A DNA stretch of 64,000 bases from Coniochaeta sp. PMI_546 (Eukaryota > Ascomycota > Sordariomycetes > Coniochaetales > Coniochaetaceae), in NCBI GenBank assembly GCA_021432605.1, contig MU271152.1, forward strand, positions 62,001-126,000, read 5' to 3'. Every line of letters begins with the position of its first letter. Positions within the stretch are counted from its first letter, which is position 1. The notes below the pieces were generated by a model, which searched no databases, had not been told where the DNA came from, and saw only the letters and a program-made list of their open reading frames with translations. Positions 1 through 11,338 of the stretch are shown here, one piece after another. Made by a program: the position numbers and the translations under genes.

Positions 1-1661
1 GTGCCCAGCTCAACAGCCTCAAAGTGAGTTCCCCCGTGGTCGAGGTACAACCTGTGTCACCTACAGAGCCTCCACGGTACTCCGAAGTACCTCAGTACCC
101 AGTCACTGCGGGCATCTCCTTCCCCGACCGTCCAGTTCCAAAGCGGCGACCGGCACCATTACCACCTGTGGTTGCTGTCAGGACCGTGAAAGCACTCCAC
201 GATTTCGCGGCAGAATCGGCCGATGAGCTTTCATTTTCCACCGGAGAAGTGCTCGAAATCTTGGACGACAAATCCGGCGATGGATGGTGGAAGGCGAGAC
301 TCGCTGGTAAGACTGGTGTTATACCCAGTAGCTTTGTGAAGGACGTCGTCAACGAGGATCCTATTTCGCCGACGACTCGAGTTTCGAAGACGGCTAGCGT
401 GACGTCAAGCCCAGTCCCTGTTACGCCGTCCTCCCCGATCCAACGGAAGCCTGTTCCGACGGTGGAAACAGGCACGGGACAGTTTCAACCTGTCGCCGAA
501 GCCTCTTCCAGCATCCAGCCCACGGCTGTCCCTGCTATCCAAGAAATGAGACAGCCAGAAGATCCACGCCGGAGCTTCGTACCTGCGCCTACCGTGCTGC
601 AAACCGAGACTGAGAGGCACCAGCCGCAGCCAGAGCCTCAGAATTTACAGATGCCGAGCGGACGACAGTCATACCAGCAACCAGTCGCCGAGGAACCCCG
701 CCAGCAAACATTCACACAGCCTCCCGAGGAAGAGGGACCAGGCTTGTGGAGTCTCGGCGCAGGTCAGGGCGTGCCGCAGCCGACGGTCGTGCGCACATTC
801 TACGGTCACGCTAAAACGGTCGAGGCGGTGACCTTCTCCCCCACGAGTAACATGTTGGTGTCGGGATCCAAGGACAAGACCGTCAGGCTGTGGGACACGA
901 TCACGGGGAACGCTCTGCAGACGCTCAGCGGCCACGACTCGGAGATCGAGGACCTGTCGTTCGCCCCGGACGGCAGGGTCGTGGCATCCGCGTCGGGGGA
1001 CAGCATGGTCAGGCTGTGGGACGTCCGCACGAACGCCGGGATACACACGCTGGACAATTCATCTTGGGCCGACAGCGTGGCGTTCTCGCCCGACGGCACG
1101 ATGCTGGCGGTTGGTCTGCTGAACAACAAGATCAAGATCTGGGACGGCCGCTCGCTGTCCGTCCTGCACACCCTCAAGGGCCACAAGAGTGTTGTGCAGA
1201 GCGTAGCCTTCTCGCCAGACGGGAAGGTGCTGGCATCGGGCTCCAACGACAAGACCGTCCGGACGTGGAATTCGGTCTCGGCGCAGCCGCTGCAGACGAT
1301 CAAAGCCCACCCGGGCATGATGAATTATGTCATGACCGTGGCATTCTCTCCGGACGGCCAGCTGCTAGCTTCTGGTGCTCTCGACGGAACGGTCAAGCTC
1401 TGGAACCCCAGCTCCGGCGTGCTGGTCCGGACCCTCAAGTGCGGCAATGGTGTCAACAGTGTGGCCTTCTCGCCGGATGGTAAGATCATTGCGGCCGCCA
1501 CTATCACGCAGAAGCTGATATTATGGAACCTCGACGGTGTGGAGCTTCGCAATATCAAGGCTCATGAGAAAGGTGTCGAGAGTGTCGCCTTCTCGTCGGA
1601 TGGGAGGCTGCTGGCGACGTCTTCGGAGGACAAGACGATTAAGTTGTGGAAGTGCAATTGA
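1..1661 (+). CDS. SH3-WD40 repeat protein, 5' partial
   Basis: The reading frame is open from the window edge (first whole codon at 3) to the TGA at 1659-1661, so the true start lies upstream. After a short Pro-rich stretch there is one SH3 domain (about nt 185-340; ALHDF, the WW pair of DGWWKARL, and GVIPSSFV are visible). A Pro/Gln-rich linker of about 150 residues follows. The C-terminal half holds seven WD40 repeats (nt about 790-1655), each with GH near its start and a WD or WN end, enough for one closed propeller. SH3 and WD40 domains are both protein-interaction modules, so a scaffold role is the natural inference; no catalytic domain is seen. A perfect donor-like GTGAGT sits at 24-29, so an intron could begin there, but the downstream Pro-rich sequence reads naturally in frame. 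Specific identity is unknown. Confidence 0.8.
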   Translation, partial: AQLNSLKVSSPVVEVQPVSPTEPPRYSEVPQYPVTAGISFPDRPVPKRRPAPLPPVVAVRTVKALHDFAAESADELSFSTGEVLEILDDKSGDGWWKARLAGKTGVIPSSFVKDVVNEDPISPTTRVSKTASVTSSPVPVTPSSPIQRKPVPTVETGTGQFQPVAEASSSIQPTAVPAIQEMRQPEDPRRSFVPAPTVLQTETERHQPQPEPQNLQMPSGRQSYQQPVAEEPRQQTFTQPPEEEGPGLWSLGAGQGVPQPTVVRTFYGHAKTVEAVTFSPTSNMLVSGSKDKTVRLWDTITGNALQTLSGHDSEIEDLSFAPDGRVVASASGDSMVRLWDVRTNAGIHTLDNSSWADSVAFSPDGTMLAVGLLNNKIKIWDGRSLSVLHTLKGHKSVVQSVAFSPDGKVLASGSNDKTVRTWNSVSAQPLQTIKAHPGMMNYVMTVAFSPDGQLLASGALDGTVKLWNPSSGVLVRTLKCGNGVNSVAFSPDGKIIAAATITQKLILWNLDGVELRNIKAHEKGVESVAFSSDGRLLATSSEDKTIKLWKCN

Positions 1662-2030
1662 GAGAGACTGCATTATGTTGTTTCTGTGTTTGTCCACCGC
1701 TATATGTTTTATCGGATTCTGGCGTATATTCGGTCGAACGGTATCGTGTGGTGGTACCAGCTTGGGTTTTGGTCGTGGTGCTCTTAGTGAGGTGTCGGCT
1801 GAGGACAGTCGTCGAAGATGGCGTGGCAGTCAGGAAATTGGCGTTCATTATTGCAGTGTACTTCTAAACCTGCCTGATGAGGCAGACGACCAATCTCAAG
1901 TCCATTCAAAACAGATATCGTACTCGTCTACCTCTCCGCTCTATCGGCAGCCCGTACATCATCTACTAGATACACACATGCGAGCCTGAAAGCCCACCAA
2001 GAAGCCAACCCATCTCAAGTCTAGCAAGAT
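1662..2030. other. Convergent intergenic region
   Basis: About 370 bp between the 3' ends of the SH3-WD40 gene and the nitronate monooxygenase gene. It presumably holds both 3' UTRs. I see no gene, repeat or clear structural element. Confidence 0.5.
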
Positions 2031-3267
2031 CTACAGCTTACTCTGCGTCGCAGCCGGCACAATCAAATCCAACTTCTCCCGCAACGCCGTCTCGGCCTCC
2101 TTCTCTATCCGCTGGATCAGATCCTTGCATGTCGGAATGTCATGAATCAAACCGATAACCTGTCCGGCCGTCCAGACACCATACTCAGGATCACCGTTGA
2201 GGAACACCTCCCGACCCCGCTTGCCACTCACAAGGGGCGCCATCTCCTTGAAATCACCAGTCTTGCTCTCCCGTTCGACCTTGAGGGCCTCCTCCGTCAC
2301 CTTGTTGCGGTACAGCCGCGTGGTGTTGCGCCACCTGCGCAGGACCAGCGCGGTATCGGTCTCCTGGGCCGCGACGATGGTCTCCTTGATCTTGTGGTGG
2401 ATGGGCGACTCGACGGTGCACAGGAAGCGAGTGCCCATGTTGACGCCGCAGGCGCCTAGGCATAGAGCGGCGGCGAGGCCCTGGCCGTCCGCGAAGCCGC
2501 CTGAGGCGATGAACGGGACCTTGAGGGTCTGGCGGGCGCGGGAGAGAAGGATGAAGTTTGTTATGTCGGATTCACCGACGTGGCTTGTGATCTTGCGTCA
2601 GTGCGGCGTTCTCCGCCATGAAGAGTCATGTGATGACTTACCCGGCGCACTCGAAGCCGTCTATGCTCAGAAAGTCGACGCCTAGCTTCACGGCACTCTG
2701 GGCGTGCCTGATGGTGGTGCACTTGTGCAGAATGATGCAGCCAGCCTTCTTGAGCTTGGAGATGACGGGACCGGGCGAGTTACCGGCCGTCTCGACGATC
2801 TTGATGCCCTCGTCGATGACGACCTGGGCATAGGCCTCATAGTCTGGCGGCACGAGGGCGGGAAGCAGTGTGATGTTGACGGCAAACGGCCGGTTGGTCA
2901 TCTGCTTGCAGCGGCGGATTTCCTTGCGTAGACCCTCTGGCTCAGGCCAGATGAGCGCGGTAAGGATGCCCAATGCTCCGGCGTTGGACACGGCGCTGGC
3001 CAACTCTGCGTACCCCACATGCTAGAACACGAGGTGCGATGTCAGCCAGATTCCGATATGAAGCGAGGACTTGAGGACGCACGAGGTCGCCTTGTCCTGG
3101 TTGATGGGATAGGATTTGAGACTTACTTGCATGCCGCCCTGCACGATGGGGACTGTTTACGGCCAACGGTGTCAGTCAGATAGCCGCCTTGATGTCTTAC
3201 AGAGCCGGCATGGTGCTTGCTTACCGGTGATGCCTAGCCGGCGTGTCAACTCTGTGTTGAACGGCAT
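2031..3267 (-). CDS. Nitronate monooxygenase (2-nitropropane dioxygenase family)
   Basis: Four-exon model, complement(join(2031..2583,2642..3021,3127..3152,3225..3267)), 333 aa. All junctions keep phase and use GTAAGT/GTAAGC donors. Family enzymes are FMN-dependent TIM barrels that oxidise alkyl nitronates (such as propionate 3-nitronate) to carbonyl compounds and nitrite. Visible family motifs are the N-terminal PIVQGGMQ, the GFECAGHVGE segment carrying the putative catalytic His, and the FMN-phosphate motif FIASGGFADGQGLAAAL followed by GVNMGTRF. The start MPFNTELTRRLGI is the usual N-terminus for fungal members, and the length is near the family's usual 320-380 aa. Exon 2 is only 26 nt. 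No signal or membrane segment is seen, so it is probably cytosolic. The gene is convergent with the SH3-WD40 gene. Confidence 0.9.
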
Positions 3268-6200
3268 TTTTTAAGGGCACTGATGGAAATGAATGAGTTG
3301 ATGACGGGGAGAGTAAGAGAAGATGTTATTTGAAGGAAAAAACAAAGCAATTGAGACCTCTCTTTCCGGGGGGGTTTCGGTCAGATGAGACCTTCCCGTC
3401 AGTCGCCCTGTGAGATGGCCGATGCGCAGTCCAAGGAGCCGAGGTATGTCTGTCAATTGCCCTGTGTGTGGGGTAACTGTCCCCGGCTAACTGCGGCCGC
3501 CATCTGCTAGCAGCTGATTATCTGAACACCCCTCGTCGGTTCAGAAGATGCTAATGATTCAGCGGCAGACTGACTCCGTCCTCGGTCGACTGTTCATGCT
3601 GTCTGGTTTTCACTTTAAAACGACGACTATCTCCATGACTTGCCGCGGAAGAACTGCGCTATCCTTCCCTCGCCATCCGGTACCCACCCACTCTGTACGA
3701 TGCTTGGGCATAACTTGGGCCGACGGCTTCGTGCAACTCTTTGCTGCATGTCTCCGTCCGTCATTCAACCGTCCAACGGGTGGCCTGCAGTGGCCGGGAC
3801 GTCCTGTCGGAGCCGAGAAAGCCAATCAGCGCCATCAAGGAGGCTCTAACCCGCTTCATGTTGTGTAAGCCTGACACGGGATGGCACGGATGACAGGTGA
3901 TGGATTTTCAACTTCATCTCCTTCTTTTCGAGGCCATGGAGACGAGTGGACGGCAACAAAAGATTCCCGCCCTCTCTCTGACCACTACACATCTAAGTAT
4001 GTGGCCTAACAGAGGATGGTGCCTAGTTCAATGACAGCTTAACTCGCGTTGCGTGCTGCCTGTGAACGGCTTATACGACGGTATTTTCCGGTTGTGTATC
4101 CCTGAAAGCGGTCCATGACAGGAGAGATGTTCACCGGAGCGGCAAGGGATCCGTACACGTTTGAACATTGGGCCTTGTAGCAGACGGGTGACAGCATACA
4201 CGACGAGGGAAAGGCCGAAAGCGTCATCTCATCCCTATCGCCTTATTTTTTCTCTCGTCGCGACGCAATTCTTCTTGTCTTAAGGTAGCTGGTACTTTGG
4301 GAAAGTATCCCGCTTGACCTGTTGATACCGTTCGAACTTTGAGTGCGCATCGCCCGTTTGCAAGTGGCAACCCGGTGGTAGCTATACGCTGCCTGCGTTT
4401 AGAAGGAGCATACTTGCATCCCGCTGTGATCGATCACACCGATGCCGGTCTCCTTAGTGGTGCCTTGGTCGTGTCGACGGCGTTGTCCGTCCGTAAGTTT
4501 CAATATGCTTAAGGTTCGCAACGTCATACAGCACGGGTGACGCGACAGGGCCAAACTGCGTCGGCAAATTTTCGAAGCGCTGCACTGCAATGGCGCGCAG
4601 CAGCTGTCATTTCCTTGTTCTCCCTTGATCCAGCAGCTCCTGCCGGATGTTGGACCAGAAAGCCTGCCTCTCATGGCTGCGGTAGTGCTTTCACGGTGCT
4701 CTCGACGTTGTGAGATGCGGCCCCAACTAGCACTCACATTATCTCTGAAAAGACAGCCATGGAGGGACACATCTTTCGCGTCTCAACAAACCAAATGCCG
4801 CCTACCTCGTGGTCACATCGACACAAGAGTTTGTGTATGGTCTTATGTGCTCACCACGCGAACTGTTGGCTCGTGCTCCTTCTGCCTTTGGCGTCCGAAC
4901 TCGCAGCGAAGGGAGTAGGCCGCGATACCGGCTTATCACTGGCAGCCACATACGTCCGACTTCTCCTTCATATGCAGTCTGTGGAAGATGGTGTGCTTCG
5001 CTGATCTTCAGCGACGAGACTGAGCTGACGAAAGCGGAGGGGTTCCAGTGAGGCGTGCGTCGGGCCATCCATGTCCTGCCTTGCCGATCATCACATCAAC
5101 CCTACGTGTACTGAGCGACAAGCCTCGATCTGTGCGTACACCTGTGATTGTACTGTACCACCCAGTACAATGCCCTAATATCTTGATTTGCCAACTCGTC
5201 AGACTACTGACTGACCGACTAAAGCGCCACATTCGCCGTAGCTACGTCAAGGTTGTCGCTCCTCACCGTACGAAAACATGAGTTCCCGACGAGGGTTCCC
5301 AACTATCAGGGAAATACGGTCCTCAACAGAGTTGGGAGGCGCAAAAGGGTCGTTCTGCTTCAGAGCCAGCAAACAGAAGGCTCCATGAAGAAGATAACCT
5401 AGAGTCAGGCGGATAAATGCGAAAGTGGGTTGACAGACGGAAGCGAGAAGCCACAGTTCCAACTGGATGGGATGTCATAGCTCTTGTCATCGCTGCAGTA
5501 GTGGACGCCTCGTTTCCTCGGGCTGACCGCTCACCTTTGGTACCAGGGCTGATAGCACATCCCTCCCTTTTTTGCGATCAGTGATTGGGACTAATCGCGA
5601 CCTGCGATTTGGGTTCCTGTGGCTGAATGGTCATAGCCAGTGTTAGTTGCGAGTATCTTTTGTCACAACTCAACAGAGCAATTCTCTGGAACCTGGCCGA
5701 TGGTGTGGCAGGACTGTAACCTTCTAGCAAAACCTCCCGAGTTACAGAAAATCATACCTCGGGACTCGCCCGTATCGGCATATGCGTCTCGATAGAATGA
5801 GTGTCGAAAACTTTCCCGCCATGACTCTTTTGGAGATATGCAAGTCGATCGTGCAGAAAAAGCAAGTCCGCTGACCGGTGAGACGTACAGAACCCGAACG
5901 TAACCCCTACAGACGCTAAACGGGAACAGCACGGATGTCAACCAGCTTGTATGTCAATAGGTTCTGCAGTGATATGGTACGAGGCTGAAAAAAAGCAACT
6001 TGGCTCAACTGTGGGTTGGAAGCCAGGTCTGCGAGACTTTGCTCTGTTGTTGGATAACTAAGGACCCGATCGCCTGGGTCAGGCAGCCAAAATGCAACCC
6101 CAGACCGTGGACATGTACTACACTGTTGTGTATCCGTGTCTTTTTGATCCGATGAGCAGACAGCAACAGAGCGGCAAAGCAAACATGCTGGTGTAAGTGT

Positions 6201-8233
6201 ACTCAGTAGATGGAGGGCTATGCAGACCGATACTCGGTCGGAGAAGATGGTAGATAATACCTATGTCCACATCCTCTCTCTGACATGGAATAAGGTGAGT
6301 TGTGCAACTAGGACAAGTGGATACCTAAGGCAGGTTTCAAGCACTTTAGTGCTCCGAGTTCTAATGATTACCCTGAAATAGGTGTCATAGGTTATAGGGA
6401 GGGAGGAAAGAAGGAAGGATCTGTGATGGAGCTTTCTCTCATATGGTACTTTGCTGAAGAAGGAAGTTGGGGGTCGTAGCTGCCTCCCGCAGAGATACGC
6501 AGTACGTAGTCCAGAAAATGGCACGGGCCCCAGGCAAGATCGGCGCAAACGTAGTACCTAGGTACACTATATTGTTCAGCGGTGGTTACACGTACACGTA
6601 AGTGTACCTACCTTACACTTCGCGTCCAACTCCGAACCAATTAGGATCAGTCGTGATGTCGTACCATGTTTCTTCCGTCACGTTCTCCCCTCGCTGTGAT
6701 CAAATAGGTGGTTCAAGATCTTCCAGGTTTATTTGACTTCCAGGTTCCTAGGTACCTTCTTGACATAAGGACGCCTGCATCGACCGGATGGCCGACCCTT
6801 TGCACAAGTCAAGCACATCCCGTCTTCGCCCACATCAAGCAAGAGGGTGACACGGGAGATCGACGGTGAACTTGAATCCAATCAAGACGCACGGAAACCA
6901 GAGCAGTCGCCGGGGAACTACCATGAAAAAGGCGCTTCGGCAGTGTGTGGGTAACGACGCACGGCAAGCGACGGTCTCGATGAATTCGCGTGTCTGCGCT
7001 TCCCGGTTCGTGTACATACTGTACAGATGGATGGATACCTTACATTTGTGATCAAGCCATGGAGCTCTCGGCAAGGTCATGCAGCGTGGTCTACACTATG
7101 TGTAAGGTAAGGTAGGTATCGTTCCTAAACGAGAGAGGGTCTGTCTGGGCTTGAGAAAGACCGCACATCAACTTCCTCGAATCAAGCCAATCCCACATCA
7201 TTCTCCTTCTGCGTAGCGAGCTGGGGGTCGCGTCTCTCCAATCACGACATCTAATCAGTCTTCAACTTGCCGACTACAGTCGCTATCATCGCTCCTACTC
7301 CACCCCCAGCTGGTCTCCCATTGCGCTAACCTATGCACCCACCTCGTCTTTCTCCTTGTCGGGGACCCAGCGCCACAACGACGCTACCCATGTACCATGG
7401 TCTGTATTACCTGGTGCAGCACTGCTGCTCAACCAACGCCCACTCTTCGCCCTCCAATGCGGCATGTCAGGCCCTACATGGCTAGTGTCATGGCTTGGTT
7501 CTGTCCCAATGGACCCGTCCCGAGAAGTGTCACTCCCGGTTCGGGGAACCAGGGTCAGGCGAGGGGGAGGGGGGGGATTAGAGTGGGAATCGAAAGTCAC
7601 AGAGTGGCATGCAAAAAGCAACAAGAGGGAACCACCTTCATGCGGCTACTTTGTCCACCACAGCACCAGCACCAGCGCCCGCCAGGCTGTGCCTGCAATT
7701 GGAATAGACGCAGAGCTATGGAAGCTGCCCGCTGCCCGCTGCCATTACTGTTGCTGGTTAGACTAAAAAGCAATGTCACTGCAGCTTCCGTCATGGTTTG
7801 AAATACTTCTGATTTCCCTCTCCTACTGTCCGCACCTGTTGCCGTACATCGATGCACCATCCCGATTCCTCTGCCCATACCTTCCCGTTGCCGTCCTGCG
7901 ACGTCGCGATATCACGCGAGTGACAAGAAGACCATCGACAGGTTTAGAGACGTCTCTGTCTGCCACATCTGATCTCCCGGTCCCTCACAATCCTCTCCTG
8001 CCCACCCTGTTGACCTCGTCTCCCTGATAAGACGAGAGTGGTTCAGTATAAGAGCAAGGCCTTCGCTCCTCGTCCTTCGTCTTAGCCTCACAACATTCAC
8101 CACACCTATCCTCACTATCTAGCAATACTCTGCGGTATTGGCGACGTAAGGCATCTACGACTCTTCACGCTCGCTGCGCATACTTCGCGACCACCCAGCT
8201 GTCAACTCACCTTGTGTGAACTCGCCTCAAGCC
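3268..8233. other. 5-kb region without recognisable genes
   Basis: Only short ORFs with no family resemblance on either strand. It contains several copies of a short TACCTAGGTA-like palindromic word (near 6552, 6605, 6745-6757 and 7107-7122), a purine-rich patch near 6395-6420 and a G-run near 7560-7576. The last 200 bp include a TATA-like stretch (CAGTATAAGAG near 8043) and CT-rich sequence, which fit a promoter for the gene starting at 8234. No tRNA or transposon was recognised. Confidence 0.5.
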
Positions 8234-8666
8234 ATGCCATCCTCAGCTCATAGCAGCAATGGCGGCTCTCCGTGGCAGGACAAACTCGTCGGTAAGGGTC
8301 TCTCAGTTTATGCTTTACAGGTCACCGGACTGTCCCAGCTGACCCCCACGCAGAGGCCTGTCTAGATTTCCAAATAGCTGCTCCTGTCTTCCAGATCGTT
8401 TCAGATAGGCGAGGTGAGTGCCGACTCCCCAAAGAGCAGTCGGTCGGCGGACCACGTACCTTGAGCAACAGGACTGATTACACCTCTCAGGCGGTCGTAC
8501 GGCGTGGTCGAGCAGAGTGACAGTCCACGGGTCGGTGCACAATGCCAGGTATTGGTATGACGGCAAAAACCTCAACAACGCAAAGGAGGATGCGGCCGAG
8601 GTGGCCTTCACTTGGCTTAATGGCTCCAATCCAAGCTCGCCCTCGACCTCTAAGGGCGGGTGGTAG
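8234..8666 (+). CDS. Small dsRNA-binding-domain-like protein
   Basis: Three-exon model, join(8234..8291,8354..8413,8491..8666), 97 aa, all phases consistent. The protein is essentially one domain. A short Ser/Gly N-terminus and WQDKLVEACLDF (helix 1) lead into APVFQIVSDRRGGRTAWSS and TVHGSVHNARYWYDGKN (three strands). NNAKEDAAEVAFTWL (helix 2) follows. This alpha-beta-beta-beta-alpha order and the basic-acidic KEDAAEVA helix match the double-stranded RNA-binding fold seen in many small fungal proteins. A role in RNA binding is inferred only; no nuclease or deaminase domain accompanies it. An alternative 29-nt first intron (ending near 8320) was rejected as too short and because it gives a less family-like sequence. 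Confidence 0.75.
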
Positions 8667-9368
8667 ACGACACCGATCCCCTATCCTTCGGCACTGGCCC
8701 AAACCAACCTCTTCTCGAACTTTGTCTTTGCGCCTGCAGCGTCGATTCCTGTACTATACGATACCACTTTGGCGTTGGAACAGGAAACTGGTGAGTGCCA
8801 CGCGGCACAAAGATCACCATTGGAATCGGCGTCAACGGCGCCGTGTCTTTTGATCTTTACCTCTCTCATTTACTTTATTCCGGCTCGGGCAATGACGACG
8901 ACTTATGATCGAGATATCTCCCTCCTATTCACACACTGGGAGACGACAGACAACCTGGACCCAGAGAGCCTACTGCTGCCATTCACGGTTCCGAGATTGG
9001 ACACGGATGGGATCGGACCGCCACAAGATCGGCGCGAGGTGTCTAGGCGTTTTGTCTTGACTGGGTAGCAACTGTTCTGGAGTCAGGGTTTGGGGACCAC
9101 GATTTCGAGGAGTAACACTCTGTTTTCACAATCGAGAAGGACGGTGGGAAAATCCGGCACTTTTCTGTTAGTAATTCGGGTTGGCAATCTCAAGAAAGCT
9201 GAAAGCACCTTTTTGGAGTTGGGACTTGTTGCCAAAGGGGCCTCCGCAAGCAAAGACAGGGCAAAGATAAGCTCCAGTCTAGGTTTAATTGCGGGGGTGG
9301 TTTTTTTCCCGGCGGCCATCAGCTCGGGGTCAGCGTTACTGCGTAGCTGTCGATCACTGGAGGGAGTC

Positions 9369-9384
9369 TAGAGTCTAGACTCTA
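9369..9384. repeat. 16-bp perfect palindrome
   Basis: TAGAGTCTAGACTCTA is its own reverse complement. Similar CTAGACTAG words recur at about 15410-15427 and 26250-26262. It lies far from any CDS start; function unknown. Confidence 0.6.
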
Positions 9385-10300
9385 GGCTCAAGCAGCTAGA
9401 AACCACAGCGACGGATCCGATGGGTCGAAATTCGACGATGGTGGGCTCCCAATCGACGATTGTGGGTTTGGGTCGGTTGGCGATTCTAACATTCTATTAC
9501 GATCAATGACACCAGTACCAAGTAAGACATTGCAGAAGTATGAAGTCAGTCCGCACGGCATCCGTTACCTAGTGTAGTGTATGAATGCCTTGGCATTTAT
9601 CATCCCTCATCACTGGGCTGCTCACCGACCATTCGACGGGTACATTAAAGTGTAGCATTGCATGGTGTTATCGTCTACTCAAGCTAGATCTACATATGCC
9701 TTCCCCATATGAGCCCCGTTGCTCGGTACCAGAGAAACACCTGTCACACTCTCGAAATTGCCCGCCAGGTTCGCCATCCACCCAGGCAGCTTATACGAGC
9801 CAGTAGGTATCCAGTGTACCTCAAGTACCGAACCAGTACGGCTGTGTAACGTGGATAAGAGAGCATTGGATGCGAAGCAGACGCCACAGATCATCAATTC
9901 ACCTGGCAATCAACAAGAAAACCAGCACGAAAGAAAAACAGCTGGACCTCTTTCCACATCCACCATCCGCATGACCACTCTGCCAGCCAAAGACAATGCG
10001 CCCGGGCGTCCAGTCAGATGGAACGGACCGGTCGAGCTGCCAGACCGGAGCCGCTAGTCATGCAAGGACGGCTGGCGAGAGCGGGGGGTAACCTTGGAAG
10101 CCAACAACCCTTGACTGTGTGTAAAAACCAGGACCGTGGATTTGGTGGAGTAGCTGAAGAACCAAAATATGCAAACGACACCAATGTATCTTAGGTACCT
10201 ACGTTGTGGATGTAAAGATTGCAGCTCAGAAAATACACACACTTTTTTACTGTTGCAGTAGCGCAGCACCACACCCCCAATAATGACGCAGACCATTACT

Positions 10301-10317
10301 TTTTCTTCTTCTTCTTT
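10301..10317. repeat. TTC-rich microsatellite
   Basis: Short run of TTC/CTT units within the intergenic region on the 3' side of ATG13. No function is evident. Confidence 0.5.
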
Positions 10318-11338
10318 ATACCGAGTCCCTTGAGACCGGTGAGCACTCTTTTTTCTCTCTTTTGCTTCTCGTTATCCTATCTGTTCGACTGAGACATATG
10401 TTCAAGGCCGACGAAAAACCCCGCCTTCCCGCATGATGCGAGGGGGCGGAGGGGGGGTTCGGTTTTTTTTGCTTGTCGTTTTGTTCAGCCAACAAAAAAA
10501 ACCCCACGCATAAGGTAGTAGGGTGTGATGACGGTGGTGAGAGCATGCTTCCTAGGTCACCAGACGGCGGGTTTTTCTGAGACATCGTCGCATTGGACCG
10601 TTTGTACAGACGACCAGGCCTGTGGCCAAGTTTTCTTCTTGCGGCTGGGACTGGGGGACTGCCAAGGATCTCTACCATAGTAGTATTAACGCGCATATCG
10701 GCGTCGCCTTGAAGTTCCCGCGGAAGAACCTACCTCATACCTCAATCTGTTTGTGTCCAAGGTACACTAGGTACGGGAATCTGGTTCTCCGGGTGGATGA
10801 TCAGAGGCGCTGTTTGCTGTGTGCTGCAGGGTCCACCTTAGCTAGCCTGGCAAGGCTTTTATCGCCGAAAGCTTGATGGCTAGGAGGACCATGGTGCTTG
10901 TACTATGGTTGGAGTTGGATTGGATGGTTGGTGGCGCGTGGCTGTTTGGGTGGGAACAAGGATGCCAGTATACATCACAGCATCTCAAGGATCATGACAC
11001 AGACACTTGAGAAATATACTCCTAAACTTCGCCAAACTCAGAGTACGTAGGCCTTCCCAGAAATATGTGACAGTATATCAACACCGCACCTCTTTGCCAA
11101 AGGGTATCTGATGGCCTCTGTTATCCCAATCTGGACCCTGTCATTGTAATAGTAATCCACCTTATCCCAAACGGCTTCACCGGCCATGAACCAAAATGCT
11201 CCGTATCTATCTTTGCAGTGTCTCCTTCCTCTCGCGGTGAGGTCGGACAAAAAGTATGCTCCACTATGCGCCTTCTCTCGTTTGCGTCTCTTGCTGGTCC
11301 AATCTCCTTGCTCTCTCTCCTGTAAGTCAGTTCAAATT

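Larger units (their letters stand above)
8667..11338. other. Intergenic region with low-complexity DNA
   Basis: About 2.7 kb without a supportable gene; open stretches near 9083-9371 exist on both strands but look like chance. It holds a 16-bp perfect palindrome at 9369-9384, a near-duplicate of TCGACGATGGTGGG / TCGACGATTGTGGG near 9434-9470, a TTC-rich tract at about 10301-10317, G- and A-runs near 10450-10505, and copies of the TAGGTACCTA word near 10192 and 10760. The right end presumably includes the ATG13 3' UTR. Confidence 0.45.

Noticed and set aside
890-1483. 197-codon alternative frame within the WD40 region
   Set aside because: Shadow of the repeated WD40 coding sequence; no start context and no domain.
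8292-8320. 29-nt first intron in the dsRBD-like gene
   Set aside because: Too short for a fungal intron; using the acceptor at 8353 gives a 62-nt intron and a better family sequence.
9083-9371. Open frames on both strands near 9.1-9.4 kb
   Set aside because: No ATG-proximal promoter features, no domain, and both strands equally open, which is expected by chance.
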